In this document: positions 31,530 to 40,305 of the stretch, in pieces
Position numbering within the stretch: the first letter of the stretch is position 1
How the letters are laid out: the number at the start of each line of letters is the position of its first letter
Source of the DNA: Chloroflexota bacterium
GTDB lineage: Bacteria; Chloroflexota; Anaerolineae; Aggregatilineales; Phototrophicaceae
Length of the DNA: 64,000 bases
Direction: 5' to 3'
Assembly (NCBI GenBank): GCA_011523545.1
Contig: WTGN01000010.1
Coordinates: 62,001 to 126,000 of the forward strand
The notes under the pieces: model-generated
Told to the model about the DNA's origin: nothing
Seen by the model: only the letters and a program-made list of their open reading frames with translations
Databases searched by the model: none
Position numbers and translations under genes: made by a program

Positions 31530-34268
31530 ATGACAAGGAAAAAACTCGCGGCAGTTTTGATAATGCTGTCGCTGCTGTGGACTGCCGGGCTCGGCTGGGG
31601 CCAGGCTGCCGACGCGAGTGTTCTCGCGGATTACGAGCTGGACGAGCTCTTTGAAGGGCGCGACGCACACAACAACGCCATCGGTCATGCGCCTTGGGGC
31701 GATATCGCCGGCAACGTCCAGCTTTCCCTCGCTGAAATGGAACGCGCCGACGGCATATCGACTGTCCTGCAAATCGATTATGACATCGGCGCTTGGGGCG
31801 GTTTCACCCATGCCTTCACTGATGGCGAAAACTGGGTCAGCGCCGATTGGACGCCCTACAACGCCTTGCGCTTCTGGCTCCACGGCAGCAATACCGGCGC
31901 GGCTGTCCAGGTCGAAATCTTCGACAATCGCAATCCCAATATCCCCGGCGACAGCGCCGAACGCTGGTATTACCGTATCGCCGATGATTATGTAGGCTGG
32001 CAAGAATTCACCATCGAGTTCCGCAGCTTCCAGCGGCGCTCTGATTGGCAGCCGGGCGGCGCGCCCGATGATGGCCTGGGCCTGGACCTGGTGTCGGGCC
32101 TCGCTTTCGGCTTCCCCGCCGGCGTCGGCGCGCAAACCGCCTACCTCGACGATGTGCGCCTGGTCAGGCTTGATGTCCAACCTATGATGCTGGACGACTT
32201 TGAAACGGACATGCTCTTCATCGGCGCGGACGCCGACGGCAACGACATCGGTTATGTGACCTGGGGCGATACCGCGGGCAATGTCGAGCTCAGCCTCTTC
32301 ACCGCCCAACGCGGCGGCCAGACATCATCGGCGCTCAACATCAACTTTGATATCGCGGCTTGGGGCGGCTTCAGCCATGTCTTCAACGATGGCGATAATT
32401 GGACGGGCATGGATTGGCGCGATTATAACGCCATCAGTTTCGCCTTCCTGGGCAACAACACCGGCGGCGTCGTCCAGTTGGAGATATTTGACAATCGCAA
32501 TCTTGAGCTGGCCGGCGACAGCGCCGAACGCTGGTTCTATCGCTTTGCCGACGATGCTTACGGCTGGCGGCTGCTCGAGATCCCCTTCGTCGATTTTCAG
32601 CGTCGATCGGATTGGCAGCCGGCGGGCGCGCCTGACGATGGCCTGGGGCTCGATGCCGTGTCCGGTTATGCCTTTTCCCTGCCGGCTGGCATCGGCAGCG
32701 CCTTCGCCATCATAGACGACGTGCAATTGGTGGCCTTGCAAGGCGTCGCCTCGCCTGTTCCGGCGCCTGCTGAAGAGACGGTAGCGGAAGCCGCCCCAGC
32801 CGATTTGCCGCCGGTCCCGCTCAACGAAGCGCTGCTCGCGCCCATGCCCGCGGCCGAACCGGTGATGGTCGCCGATTATGAAAGCGGGCTCCAATATGTC
32901 AGTCAAGCGGATGGCGCCGCGATCGGCTTCGTGCCCTGGGGCGACAGCACCGCCAACGCCATCATCGGCGCCAGCCAGATATTGCCCTTCACTGAGCTGG
33001 CCATCCCCGGCGCCAGCGCGCCCAATCAGATCATGCGCATCGACTATAACATCGGCGCCTGGGGCGGCTTCACCCATGCATTCAGCGACGGCATCAGCTG
33101 GCAAAGCATGGACTGGACCGGCCACAACGCCCTGCAATTCTGGCTTTACGGCAATGACAGCGGGCGCGTCGTGCAAGTCGAGATCTTCGACAATCGCGGG
33201 CTGGACAGCAATGCCGATTCCGCCGAGCGCTTCTTCTATCACTTGCTGGACGACTACGAAGGCTGGCGGCAATTCACCATCCCCTTCGCCTTCTTCCAGC
33301 GCCGCGCCGATTGGCAGCCCGGCGGCGCGCCCGATGACGGCTTCAATCTGGATGCCGTCTGGGGTTATGCTTTTGGCTTCCCGGCTGGCGTCGGCGCGCA
33401 AACCGCTTATCTCGACAGCCTGATGATCGTCGTCGTGGATGACCCCAGTCAGATTCAAATCAGCGGGGACGACAGCGTGATCGAGTTCGACATCGACGAA
33501 AGCATCGGCTGGGACAGTCGTGAATGGCAGCTGCTCTGGTCGGATGAGTTTGACGCCGCGGCCGGCTCGCCGATCGACAGCCAGTCCTGGACCTGCGAGG
33601 TCGGCGGGCATGGCTGGGGCAATAATGAGCTGGAGTATTACACCGACCGAGTCGAGAACGCCGCCCATGACGGCGCCGGCAACCTGGTCATCACCGCGCG
33701 TGAGGAGACGCTGGACGGCTCAAGCTGCCACTACGGCGAATGCCTCTACACCTCAGCCCGCTGCATCACGCAGGACAAGGTCGAGTTCACTTATGGCCGC
33801 GTCGAGGCGCGCATCGACATCCCGAACGGGCAGGGCATCTGGCCCGCCTTCTGGATGCTGGGCGCCAACTTCCCCGAGATCGGCTGGCCCCTCAGCGGCG
33901 AGATCGACATCCTCGAAAATGTCGGCGAGAAAAACGTCGTCTACGGCGCTTTGCATGGCCCCGGCTACAGCGGCGCAGGCAACATCGGCCATGTCTATCG
34001 CGCCGATGTCAACTTCGATGAAGGCTTCCATGTCTATGCCATCGACTGGGATGAAAATGTCATCCGCTGGTATGTCGACGGCGAACTCGTCAACTTGACC
34101 AGCGCCAAAGACCTGGACGGCGCATCTTGGGTCTACGACCATGATTTCTTCCTGCTGATGAATGTGGCGGTCGGCGGTTACTGGCCCGGCAACCCGGATG
34201 AGACGACCACGTTCCCGCAGGAGATGATCGTCGATTACGTGCGCGTCTATCAGCTGGCGGAGGCGTAG
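31530..34268 (+). CDS. Secreted GH16 beta-glucanase with three carbohydrate-binding repeats
   Basis: A 912-residue exported enzyme. It has a strong ribosome binding site (AAGGAGG) and a signal peptide at residues 1-28. Three homologous modules of about 180-190 residues start near residues 31, 219 and 445; each carries IGAWGGF-like, VEIFDNR, GDSAERW and RRSDWQP motifs and resembles CBM11/CIA30-type sugar-binding jelly rolls. A Pro/Ala-rich linker (about 410-440) precedes the third. The catalytic GH16 domain (about 662-912) has the signature EIDILE with nucleophile Glu791, Asp793 and acid/base Glu796. The longer ExDxxE form is typical of laminarinases and related beta-1,3-glucanases. It would degrade beta-glucan outside the cell and supply the importer encoded upstream. 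Confidence 0.93.
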   Translation: MTRKKLAAVLIMLSLLWTAGLGWGQAADASVLADYELDELFEGRDAHNNAIGHAPWGDIAGNVQLSLAEMERADGISTVLQIDYDIGAWGGFTHAFTDGENWVSADWTPYNALRFWLHGSNTGAAVQVEIFDNRNPNIPGDSAERWYYRIADDYVGWQEFTIEFRSFQRRSDWQPGGAPDDGLGLDLVSGLAFGFPAGVGAQTAYLDDVRLVRLDVQPMMLDDFETDMLFIGADADGNDIGYVTWGDTAGNVELSLFTAQRGGQTSSALNINFDIAAWGGFSHVFNDGDNWTGMDWRDYNAISFAFLGNNTGGVVQLEIFDNRNLELAGDSAERWFYRFADDAYGWRLLEIPFVDFQRRSDWQPAGAPDDGLGLDAVSGYAFSLPAGIGSAFAIIDDVQLVALQGVASPVPAPAEETVAEAAPADLPPVPLNEALLAPMPAAEPVMVADYESGLQYVSQADGAAIGFVPWGDSTANAIIGASQILPFTELAIPGASAPNQIMRIDYNIGAWGGFTHAFSDGISWQSMDWTGHNALQFWLYGNDSGRVVQVEIFDNRGLDSNADSAERFFYHLLDDYEGWRQFTIPFAFFQRRADWQPGGAPDDGFNLDAVWGYAFGFPAGVGAQTAYLDSLMIVVVDDPSQIQISGDDSVIEFDIDESIGWDSREWQLLWSDEFDAAAGSPIDSQSWTCEVGGHGWGNNELEYYTDRVENAAHDGAGNLVITAREETLDGSSCHYGECLYTSARCITQDKVEFTYGRVEARIDIPNGQGIWPAFWMLGANFPEIGWPLSGEIDILENVGEKNVVYGALHGPGYSGAGNIGHVYRADVNFDEGFHVYAIDWDENVIRWYVDGELVNLTSAKDLDGASWVYDHDFFLLMNVAVGGYWPGNPDETTTFPQEMIVDYVRVYQLAEA

Positions 34269-34300
34269 CCCGTCGGCGGCGCGTTAACTGAAAAGAGCGG

Positions 34301-34328
34301 AGCAGCCTCATCAAATGGTGGGGCTGCT
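34301..34328. terminator. Hairpin between convergent genes
   Basis: A 12-bp stem (AGCAGCCTCATC / GGTGGGGCTGCT, with G-T pairs) and loop AAAT between the GH16 stop and the aldehyde dehydrogenase stop, overlapping the latter by two bases. On the minus strand it is followed by a CTCTTTTC tract. It is closely similar to the terminator at 26394-26421. It could serve either strand. Confidence 0.65.
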
Positions 34329-35904
34329 AAATCGCCCCATCCGTATAGACATCATCCACCTGCCGCAGTATCCCCAGCGGATTCCCATCCTTGAGCGCAT
34401 CCGGCAGCAGCGCGTCAGGCACATTCTGGAAGGCGATGGGACGCATGAAGCGGTAAATCGCGTTCATGCCGACCGAGGTGGTGCCGGGCGCGGTCGTGGC
34501 CGGGTAGGGGCCGCCATGCTGCATCGCCCCCACAACGGCGACGCCAGTGGGGAAGCCATTCCAGATGACCCGTCCCGCCTTCTCGCGCAGTTGATGCAGC
34601 AGATCGCCGATGTCCTCCAGTTCGTCCGCTTCGGCATGCACCGTGCTGGTCAGGTTGCCTTCGAGCGCGTCGACAGTTGCGCGCAGGTCGTCGGCGTCGT
34701 CACAGACGACGAAGAGCGTGACCGGCCCGAAGTGCTCGATTTGCAGGCGGTCATCGGCGCGGATGGCGGCCGCGCTCGTGCGCATCACCGTGTTGCTGAA
34801 GCAGAAGTAATCGCTGTCGGCGATGGCGTCGCCGCCGGTCAAGACGCTGATATCGGGGTTTCTAAGGGTCTGGCCGACCGCCCCCTCAAGGCCGCGCGCG
34901 ATCGTCTCGTTGAGCAGGACGCCGGCCGGCGCCGCGCTCATCTTCTCGGTCACATCGGCGATGAAACTTTGCGCCGCTTCGCCCGCTTGCAGCAGGACCA
35001 AGCCGGGATTGGTGCAGAACTGCCCCGTGCCCATTGTGACGGACGCCACCAGGCCCTCAGCGATATCATCGGCGCGCGCGGCCAGCGCGCCCGGTGTGAT
35101 GACCACCGGATTGACGCTGCCCATCTCGGCGTAGACGGGGACCGGTCGCGGACGGCGGGCGGCGGCATCGTAAATCGCCCGACCACCGCGCAGCGAGCCG
35201 GTGAAGCCGACCGCTTCAATTGCCTCATGCGCCACCAGCCACTGGCCGACATCAATCCCCGCCCCCTGAAGCATGGAGAAGGACCCGGCGGGATAGCCCT
35301 GCGCCTCGACCGCGGCCTTGAGCGCCAGCGCGAACATCTCCGATGTGGCCGGATGCCCCGGGTGCGCCTTGACGACCACCGGGCAGCCCGCCGCCAAAGC
35401 CGAGGCGGTATCGCCGCCGGCCACTGCGAAGGCAAAGGGGAAATTGCTCGCCGCGAAAATAGCGACCGGCCCAACCGGAAACTGCATCTGACGAATGGAC
35501 GGCTGGCCCGGCGCCTCGCTGTTGATGATGGCGCGCAGATAATCTCCTTCGCGCAGCAAGTTTGCGAAGGCGCGGAATTGCCCGGTGGTGCGGGCGCGCT
35601 CGCCAGTCAAACGGGGCAGCCCGAGGCCAGTCTCGCGGTCGGCGCAATCCAGCAGCTCGTCGCCCAGCGCTTCGATCTGCGCCGCGATTTCATCGAGGAA
35701 AGCGGCGATCTGCGCTGAGGAATAATGCCGTATCTCGTCGAATGCGGCGCCGGCCGCGGCAACTGCCCGATCGACCTCCGCCGCCGTCGCGCTGTGAAAG
35801 GGCAGGGCGGCCCGCTCCTTCCTGCGTGGATCGACGCTGAAGAAAGTCTCGGCGCCCTCCGCTGATGTCGCCCCGGCGACATAATTGTGGCCCGTGAGTT
35901 GCAT
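34327..35904 (-). CDS. 2-ketoglutarate semialdehyde dehydrogenase-type ALDH
   Basis: A 525-residue aldehyde dehydrogenase that oxidises an aldehyde with NAD(P)+. Catalytic Cys297 is in TGQFCTNPG and Glu260 in AEMGSVNP. The N-terminal pattern HNYVAG and the VGPVAIFAASNFPFAF segment match the alpha-ketoglutaric semialdehyde dehydrogenase subgroup that ends oxidative pentose and hexarate pathways. It lies 10 bp downstream of a DapA-family gene that would make the semialdehyde, forming a two-step route from a 2-keto-3-deoxy acid to 2-oxoglutarate. Subgroup assignment is from sequence pattern and context. Confidence 0.9.
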   Translation of the reverse strand: MQLTGHNYVAGATSAEGAETFFSVDPRRKERAALPFHSATAAEVDRAVAAAGAAFDEIRHYSSAQIAAFLDEIAAQIEALGDELLDCADRETGLGLPRLTGERARTTGQFRAFANLLREGDYLRAIINSEAPGQPSIRQMQFPVGPVAIFAASNFPFAFAVAGGDTASALAAGCPVVVKAHPGHPATSEMFALALKAAVEAQGYPAGSFSMLQGAGIDVGQWLVAHEAIEAVGFTGSLRGGRAIYDAAARRPRPVPVYAEMGSVNPVVITPGALAARADDIAEGLVASVTMGTGQFCTNPGLVLLQAGEAAQSFIADVTEKMSAAPAGVLLNETIARGLEGAVGQTLRNPDISVLTGGDAIADSDYFCFSNTVMRTSAAAIRADDRLQIEHFGPVTLFVVCDDADDLRATVDALEGNLTSTVHAEADELEDIGDLLHQLREKAGRVIWNGFPTGVAVVGAMQHGGPYPATTAPGTTSVGMNAIYRFMRPIAFQNVPDALLPDALKDGNPLGILRQVDDVYTDGAI

Positions 35905-35914
35905 GGCTGACCTC

Positions 35915-36829
35915 TCAGTTTCTGTTGGCGACTCTCAAATCGAGTGCATCAACTATAGCGAAAAATGCGGGCAGATCACATTCGTCGAATGGCGCCGTCG
36001 GCCGGCGCACGGTGGCATGGCGGATGCTGCCATGGCGCTTCATCAAATGCTTGCGCATGTGCAGCGAATACTCATGGCCCCGCCCGGAAACGGCCTGGGT
36101 CAAGGGCGCGCCCATCTTGATGATCGCCTCGGCGGCCCCCTTTTCGCCCCGTTGCCAGCTGTCCCAGGCCGCCAGAAAAATCTCGTTGAAGCCGACGCCG
36201 GGGATCAAGCCGGCCGCGCCATTGCGCAGCTCTTCGAGCACGGTGATCCCGCCGCCACCGCCAAACATGTGCGCGTCATCCGCCAGCAGCGGCGCCAGCG
36301 CCTTCATCTTGGCCGCCGAGCCGGGGCCTTCCAGCTTGAAGTAGCAGACGTTGGGCGCGCCCACCGCGATTTCCGCCAGCGCCTCCGCTGGCAGCTCGCT
36401 GTGGCGATACTGCGGGATATGCGGCGCCTGCTGCAGAATGATCGGGCAGTCGCTGGCTCTGCCAAGTTCGATGTAGAAATCCACCAGCGCCTGTGCGCCA
36501 TTGTCCATCGTCGGTGGCGGCAAAGCCATCAACGCGGCCGGTTGGTATTGTGCCAAAGCCCGCGCCTGCTGCAACGCCGCTTCGCTGCTGTTGGGCGCGA
36601 TGCCAATGATCAAGGGCAGGGCGCCCGCCAATTCGCTGGCGACGATCGCGACCGTCTCCAACCGCTCCGCATCAGTCATCTTGTAGGCTTCGCTGGCGAA
36701 ACCGTTGATGCCGATGGCATGCACGCCGCCGTCGACTTCGAAGCGCAGGATGGCGCGCAGGCCGTCAGCGTCAATGCCGCCGCTTTCATCAAAGGGCGTG
36801 AACAAAATAGGAGCGATGCCGTCTAACAT
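35915..36829 (-). CDS. DapA-family aldolase/dehydratase
   Basis: A 304-residue TIM-barrel Schiff-base enzyme of the dihydrodipicolinate synthase family. The Schiff-base Lys165 is in CYFKLEGPG, and the phosphate-loop-like GINGFASEAYKM matches the usual G-x-x-GE motif with Ser-Glu. The tyrosine of the usual YNxP motif is replaced by Gln (LQQAPHIP), as in some sugar-acid dehydratases rather than true DapA. With the downstream semialdehyde dehydrogenase it probably converts a 2-keto-3-deoxy sugar acid to 2-ketoglutarate semialdehyde. An aldolase or another keto-acid lyase activity cannot be excluded. Confidence 0.87.
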   Translation of the reverse strand: MLDGIAPILFTPFDESGGIDADGLRAILRFEVDGGVHAIGINGFASEAYKMTDAERLETVAIVASELAGALPLIIGIAPNSSEAALQQARALAQYQPAALMALPPPTMDNGAQALVDFYIELGRASDCPIILQQAPHIPQYRHSELPAEALAEIAVGAPNVCYFKLEGPGSAAKMKALAPLLADDAHMFGGGGGITVLEELRNGAAGLIPGVGFNEIFLAAWDSWQRGEKGAAEAIIKMGAPLTQAVSGRGHEYSLHMRKHLMKRHGSIRHATVRRPTAPFDECDLPAFFAIVDALDLRVANRN

Positions 36830-36931
36830 GGAATAGTCTACGATTGAGTCAATAATTTGATCATTTTACCACAGTCCCTCGCAAGTCACGGTTCGCCTAA
36901 CACAAAGTAATAAACCCGCGACATCAGGAGT

Positions 36932-37013
36932 CCGTAGGGGCGAGCCATTGGGTCGCCCGTGATAATGATTGCACGCGCATTAGGGCGAGCCACCGTCTCG
37001 CCCCTACGGATTT
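36932..37013. repeat. Paired family-A hairpins
   Basis: GTAGGGGCGAGCCATTGGGT at the left and AGGGCGAGCCACCGTCTCGC with CCCTAC at the right, an inverted pair. The right end lies 3 bp from the Gfo/Idh stop codon at 37016. Confidence 0.72.
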
Positions 37014-37015
37014 GC

Positions 37016-38161
37016 TTATTCAAACTGCGGAATCTCGACGCGGGCGCCGCCATTCATCGCCGATTCGTGGGCGCAGACGCCGGCGGCGGTCCAGGCGGCA
37101 GTCGTCAGCGCGTTTGGCCAAGGCTCGCGCTCTTCGATGATGCTGCTGACGAATTCATGCACCAGATGCGGGTGCGAGCCGCCATGCCCGCCACCCTGCA
37201 AGAAGGACAGATGCGCCTGTGTCTCGTCGTAGACGCCCTGCTGGGTGAAACGCGCGATCGCCGCCGGCAGCAGATCTTGACGATCGGGCACATCCAGGCG
37301 CTCGCTGGTGATGTCGTTGCCGCGCCCCCATTGGGTGACCACCGGCTTCATGCGGAAGACAACCGGCGGCTCGTCCTCAATCTGCTCCCATTCAAAGGTC
37401 GCCTTCTCGCCATAGATGTTGAAGCTCTCGGTGTAGCCGCGCGCGGTGTGGAAGAGGCTGCGCGTGACCTCGGCCGACAGCGGCGGATCGCTGCTGAGTT
37501 CGTAGATGGCGGTTTCAATGGGGAAGGGATTGCCATACTGCTCGTGCAATTCGGCGCGCATCACGCCCGAGCCGAAGCAATGCACCGCCTTCGCTTGCGT
37601 CCGCGCCAGCGCCAGCACCGGCGAGACGGCGTGCGTCGCATAATGCATCGGCGGCAAGCCCATCCAATAGGGCGGCCAGTATTCCATGTCCTGGTAATGG
37701 GCGCCGCGCAAGAATTGGATGCGCCCGATCTCGTCCCGCTTGATCATCTCCTGCACATGCAGAAAACGCCGCGTGTAAACGGCCGTCTCCATGCCCATAT
37801 AGTTCACTCCGCTTTCGCTTTGGGCTGCGACGATCGCTTCGAGGTCGGCGATGCTGGTCGCCATCGGCACGGTGCAGGCGCAGTGTTTGCCCGCCTGCAA
37901 TACCGCGACCGTCTGCTCGGCATGGAGTGGGATGGGGGTGACCAGGTGCACGGCATCGACGGAATCGTCAGCGAGCACGTCGACCAGGTCGAGGACGCGT
38001 TTCTCAACGTCAAAGCGATCGCCGATTTTCTGCAAGACCGCCGGATCGGAGTCGCAGATGGTCAGGCTCTCGACGTTGGGGTGGTGCAGGTAGATGGGCA
38101 CAAACTCGGCGCCGAAGCTGAGCCCGGCGAGCGCGACCTTGATTTTGCGAGATTCGGACAT
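37016..38161 (-). CDS. Gfo/Idh/MocA family oxidoreductase, variant EKP motif
   Basis: A 381-residue member of the glucose-fructose oxidoreductase family. The N-terminal Rossmann fold is VALAGLSFGAEFVP. The position of the usual EKP motif reads CACTVPMATS, so the conserved Lys that normally assists catalysis is missing, although the C-terminal domain (GESFNIYGEKATFEWE) is typical. It may act on an unusual substrate or be a non-catalytic relative. It lies between the importer genes (38294-41574) and the DapA/ALDH pair on the same strand and may be in one long transcription unit with them. Confidence 0.86.
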   Translation of the reverse strand: MSESRKIKVALAGLSFGAEFVPIYLHHPNVESLTICDSDPAVLQKIGDRFDVEKRVLDLVDVLADDSVDAVHLVTPIPLHAEQTVAVLQAGKHCACTVPMATSIADLEAIVAAQSESGVNYMGMETAVYTRRFLHVQEMIKRDEIGRIQFLRGAHYQDMEYWPPYWMGLPPMHYATHAVSPVLALARTQAKAVHCFGSGVMRAELHEQYGNPFPIETAIYELSSDPPLSAEVTRSLFHTARGYTESFNIYGEKATFEWEQIEDEPPVVFRMKPVVTQWGRGNDITSERLDVPDRQDLLPAAIARFTQQGVYDETQAHLSFLQGGGHGGSHPHLVHEFVSSIIEEREPWPNALTTAAWTAAGVCAHESAMNGGARVEIPQFE

Positions 38162-38192
38162 CGTCGTGTTCTCCTTGATTTGGCATACGATA

Positions 38193-38268
38193 CGGGCGAT
38201 TCACAGAATCGCCCCTACAATGTCCTTATATATAGTTAACTGTAGGGGCGACTCTGTGAGTCGCCCAC
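38193..38268. repeat. Paired family-A hairpins with different arms
   Basis: GGGCGATTCACAGAATCGCC and, 33 bp on, GGGCGACTCTGTGAGTCGCC. The arm sequences differ (GATTC/GAATC and GACTC/GAGTC) while pairing is kept. Confidence 0.78.
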
Positions 38269-38293
38269 CAGTACTTCAAAATGTGCCTTAATG

Positions 38294-39142
38294 CTAGCCC
38301 TGCACCGCGCCGAAGGTGATGCCCTCCACCAACTGCCGCTGCGTCAGCATCAGCAGCGGCACCAGCGGCAGCAAGACAAACATGCCGGCCGTCGCCACCA
38401 GATCGAGATTGCTCGAGTTATAGTCGGCTTCGCGCGGCGGGATCGTATACAGCTTGGTCGTGAGGACTTGGGTATCCGGCGATGTCGACAAGGTAAAGAC
38501 GAACAGGAATTCGTTCCAGCCGCCGATGAAGAGCAGCAGGAAGCTGACGAAGACGCCCGGCATGGCAATGGGCATGATGATGCGGAACAGGGTCATGAAC
38601 CGCCCGGCGCCATCAATGGCGGCCGCGTCGTCTAGCTCGCGCGGGATGCCGTTGAAATAGGCGAATTGCAGCAAGGTGGCCAGCGGCATGCCGCCAGCGG
38701 TGAAGACGAGTATGAGTCCGATATGCGTATCGAGCAGGTTGAACTGAAGATAAGCGATGAAAATGGGTCCCAGCGTGACCATGGCCGGAACCGCCATGCT
38801 GGCGACCAGCAAACCGTACATGAATGTGCGCCCGCGGAAGGTCCCACGGCTGAATGCGTAAGCCGCCATCGCGCCCAGCACGGTCGCCGCCAAGCCCGAG
38901 CCGCCCGCCAAAATAAACGTGTTGCGCAGCGTCAACCCAAAGTCCCACGCCCGCGCCATGTAGGGATAATTCTCCATTGTCGGGTAGCGGGGAATAATCG
39001 TGGCCGGGATGCGGTTGACCTCGGCGACTGACTTGAATGAGGTCAACGCCATAAACAGCACGGGAAAAACCAGGCCGACCAAGACGACGACCAGCAGGGT
39101 GTATAGCAAGGCATTTCGTAGACGCCGCCGTCGATGAATCAT
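38294..39142 (-). CDS. MalG-type ABC sugar permease
   Basis: A 282-residue permease starting at the ATG at 39142, which overlaps the stop of the upstream permease by one base (TGATG). Six membrane segments; the EAA loop reads LDDAAAIDGAGRFMTLFRII; the C-terminal LTQRQLVEGITFGAVQG is typical. An in-frame open stretch upstream to 39526 is antisense-free shadow of the MalF-like gene and is not coding. Confidence 0.92.
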   Translation of the reverse strand: MIHRRRRLRNALLYTLLVVVLVGLVFPVLFMALTSFKSVAEVNRIPATIIPRYPTMENYPYMARAWDFGLTLRNTFILAGGSGLAATVLGAMAAYAFSRGTFRGRTFMYGLLVASMAVPAMVTLGPIFIAYLQFNLLDTHIGLILVFTAGGMPLATLLQFAYFNGIPRELDDAAAIDGAGRFMTLFRIIMPIAMPGVFVSFLLLFIGGWNEFLFVFTLSTSPDTQVLTTKLYTIPPREADYNSSNLDLVATAGMFVLLPLVPLLMLTQRQLVEGITFGAVQG

Positions 39143-40059
39143 CAGATCTCTCGCGAACGATACAGCAGCCAGGCGAAAATGGCGCCGATGGCGATGGTCA
39201 GCAAAAGCAGCACGATATTGACCGCGGAGCCGTAACCGTAGCGCAGCTGCTGAAAGAAGCGCTCGAAGGCATAGAGCGCCAGGGTCTTGGTGGCGCTGCC
39301 CGGTCCGCCGCGCGTCAAGCCATAAATCTGCTCGAAGGTCTGCACCTCGGCCATGGCGCGCAGCAGCAGCACGAGGTAAATCGCTGGTTTGAGCAGAGGA
39401 AGCGTCACATACCAGAAACGCTGCAGGGAATTGGCGCCATCGACTGCGGCCGCTTCCAGCACTTCTTTGGATAGCGAGCCGATCGCCGCCATGAAAATCA
39501 GCGCAACCCAGCTTACGTTCTTCCACACCGTCATGGCGATGACGGAGAAGCGCGCCGTTTCGGCATCGCTAAGCCAGCGCACGGCGGCGTTGCCAAAGCC
39601 CAGCTCTTGCAGAATCGCGTTGAGGATGCCGCCGTCTTCAAAGTAGAGAATCCGAAAGGCGACCGCCGCCAGCATGGGCGCGACCACCCAAGGCAGTAGC
39701 ATGATGAAATTGCTAAGCCAGCGCAAGCGCAGGTTCTGCATCAGGAGCACGGCGATGCCCAAGCCGATGGCGGTTTCGGCCACCGCGGAGGCGCCGGTGT
39801 AAAGCAGGGTCCAGCCCAGGCTGCCGATGAGGGTGGCGTCTCGCGTGAGGCTCTCGTAGTTGCGCAGGCCGATGTATTTCCCGCCCATGATGGTGCGATT
39901 GGTGAAGCTGATCAAGACCGTCTGAATGATTGGGATGACGGTATAGATCATGCGCAGCAAAAATGCCGGCAGCACCAGCACGTAAAATACGGCGTATCTG
40001 CTGGCGAATAGGTCTTGCAGACGGCTATGCGCCTGTGGCGTCGCTTTGGCTTGCGCCAT
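39142..40059 (-). CDS. MalF-type ABC sugar permease
   Basis: A 305-residue permease from the ATG at 40059 (CAGGAAA upstream); a TTG nine codons earlier is less likely. Six membrane segments; EAA loop EAAAVDGANSLQRFWYVTLP; MalF-like EQIYGLTRGGPGSATK. It is coupled to the MalG-like gene by a one-base stop/start overlap. The binding protein lies upstream, separated by two family-B repeats. Confidence 0.92.
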   Translation of the reverse strand: MAQAKATPQAHSRLQDLFASRYAVFYVLVLPAFLLRMIYTVIPIIQTVLISFTNRTIMGGKYIGLRNYESLTRDATLIGSLGWTLLYTGASAVAETAIGLGIAVLLMQNLRLRWLSNFIMLLPWVVAPMLAAVAFRILYFEDGGILNAILQELGFGNAAVRWLSDAETARFSVIAMTVWKNVSWVALIFMAAIGSLSKEVLEAAAVDGANSLQRFWYVTLPLLKPAIYLVLLLRAMAEVQTFEQIYGLTRGGPGSATKTLALYAFERFFQQLRYGYGSAVNIVLLLLTIAIGAIFAWLLYRSREI

Positions 40060-40107
40060 TGCGGTTTTCCTGTGGCTCGTTCCCAAATCACGCAGGGGCG
40101 GTATTCT

Positions 40108-40296
40108 ACCCCTCCCCCCAGCCCCCTCACCAACGCATTAGGGAGGGGGAGCGCCGCGGGCGAAGATGGTGGTCTCTTTCCACATCCGTACGATGTCGCG
40201 TAGGCGATCCCCGTGACAAGTTTCTCCGGAAGTCTCCCCCCATAGCTAAGGGGTCGCGTAGACACTGACCCGTCGGGGGAGATTTAAGGGGGGTTG
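40108..40296. repeat. Two family-B GC-rich repeats
   Basis: One copy at 40108-40153 (CCCCTCCCCCCAGCCCCC to AGGGAGGGGGAG) and one at 40232-40296 (TCTCCCCCCATAGC to GGGGGAGATTTAAGGGGGG). They fill most of the gap between the binding-protein stop and the MalF-like start within an operon. Confidence 0.65.
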
Positions 40297-40305
40297 AAAA
40301 GCAAC

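Noticed and set aside
32325..33668. 447-codon open frame antisense to the GH16 gene
   Set aside because: It mirrors the repeated binding modules on the other strand; no independent features or start signals.
38193..38268. Family-A hairpins as a possible CRISPR array
   Set aside because: Units occur singly or in inverted pairs at many loci, without regular spacers, and no cas genes are present.
38294..39526. Longer version of the MalG-like permease
   Set aside because: The extra 128 codons overlap the MalF-like gene in another frame and have shadow composition; the ATG at 39142 gives a normal permease.
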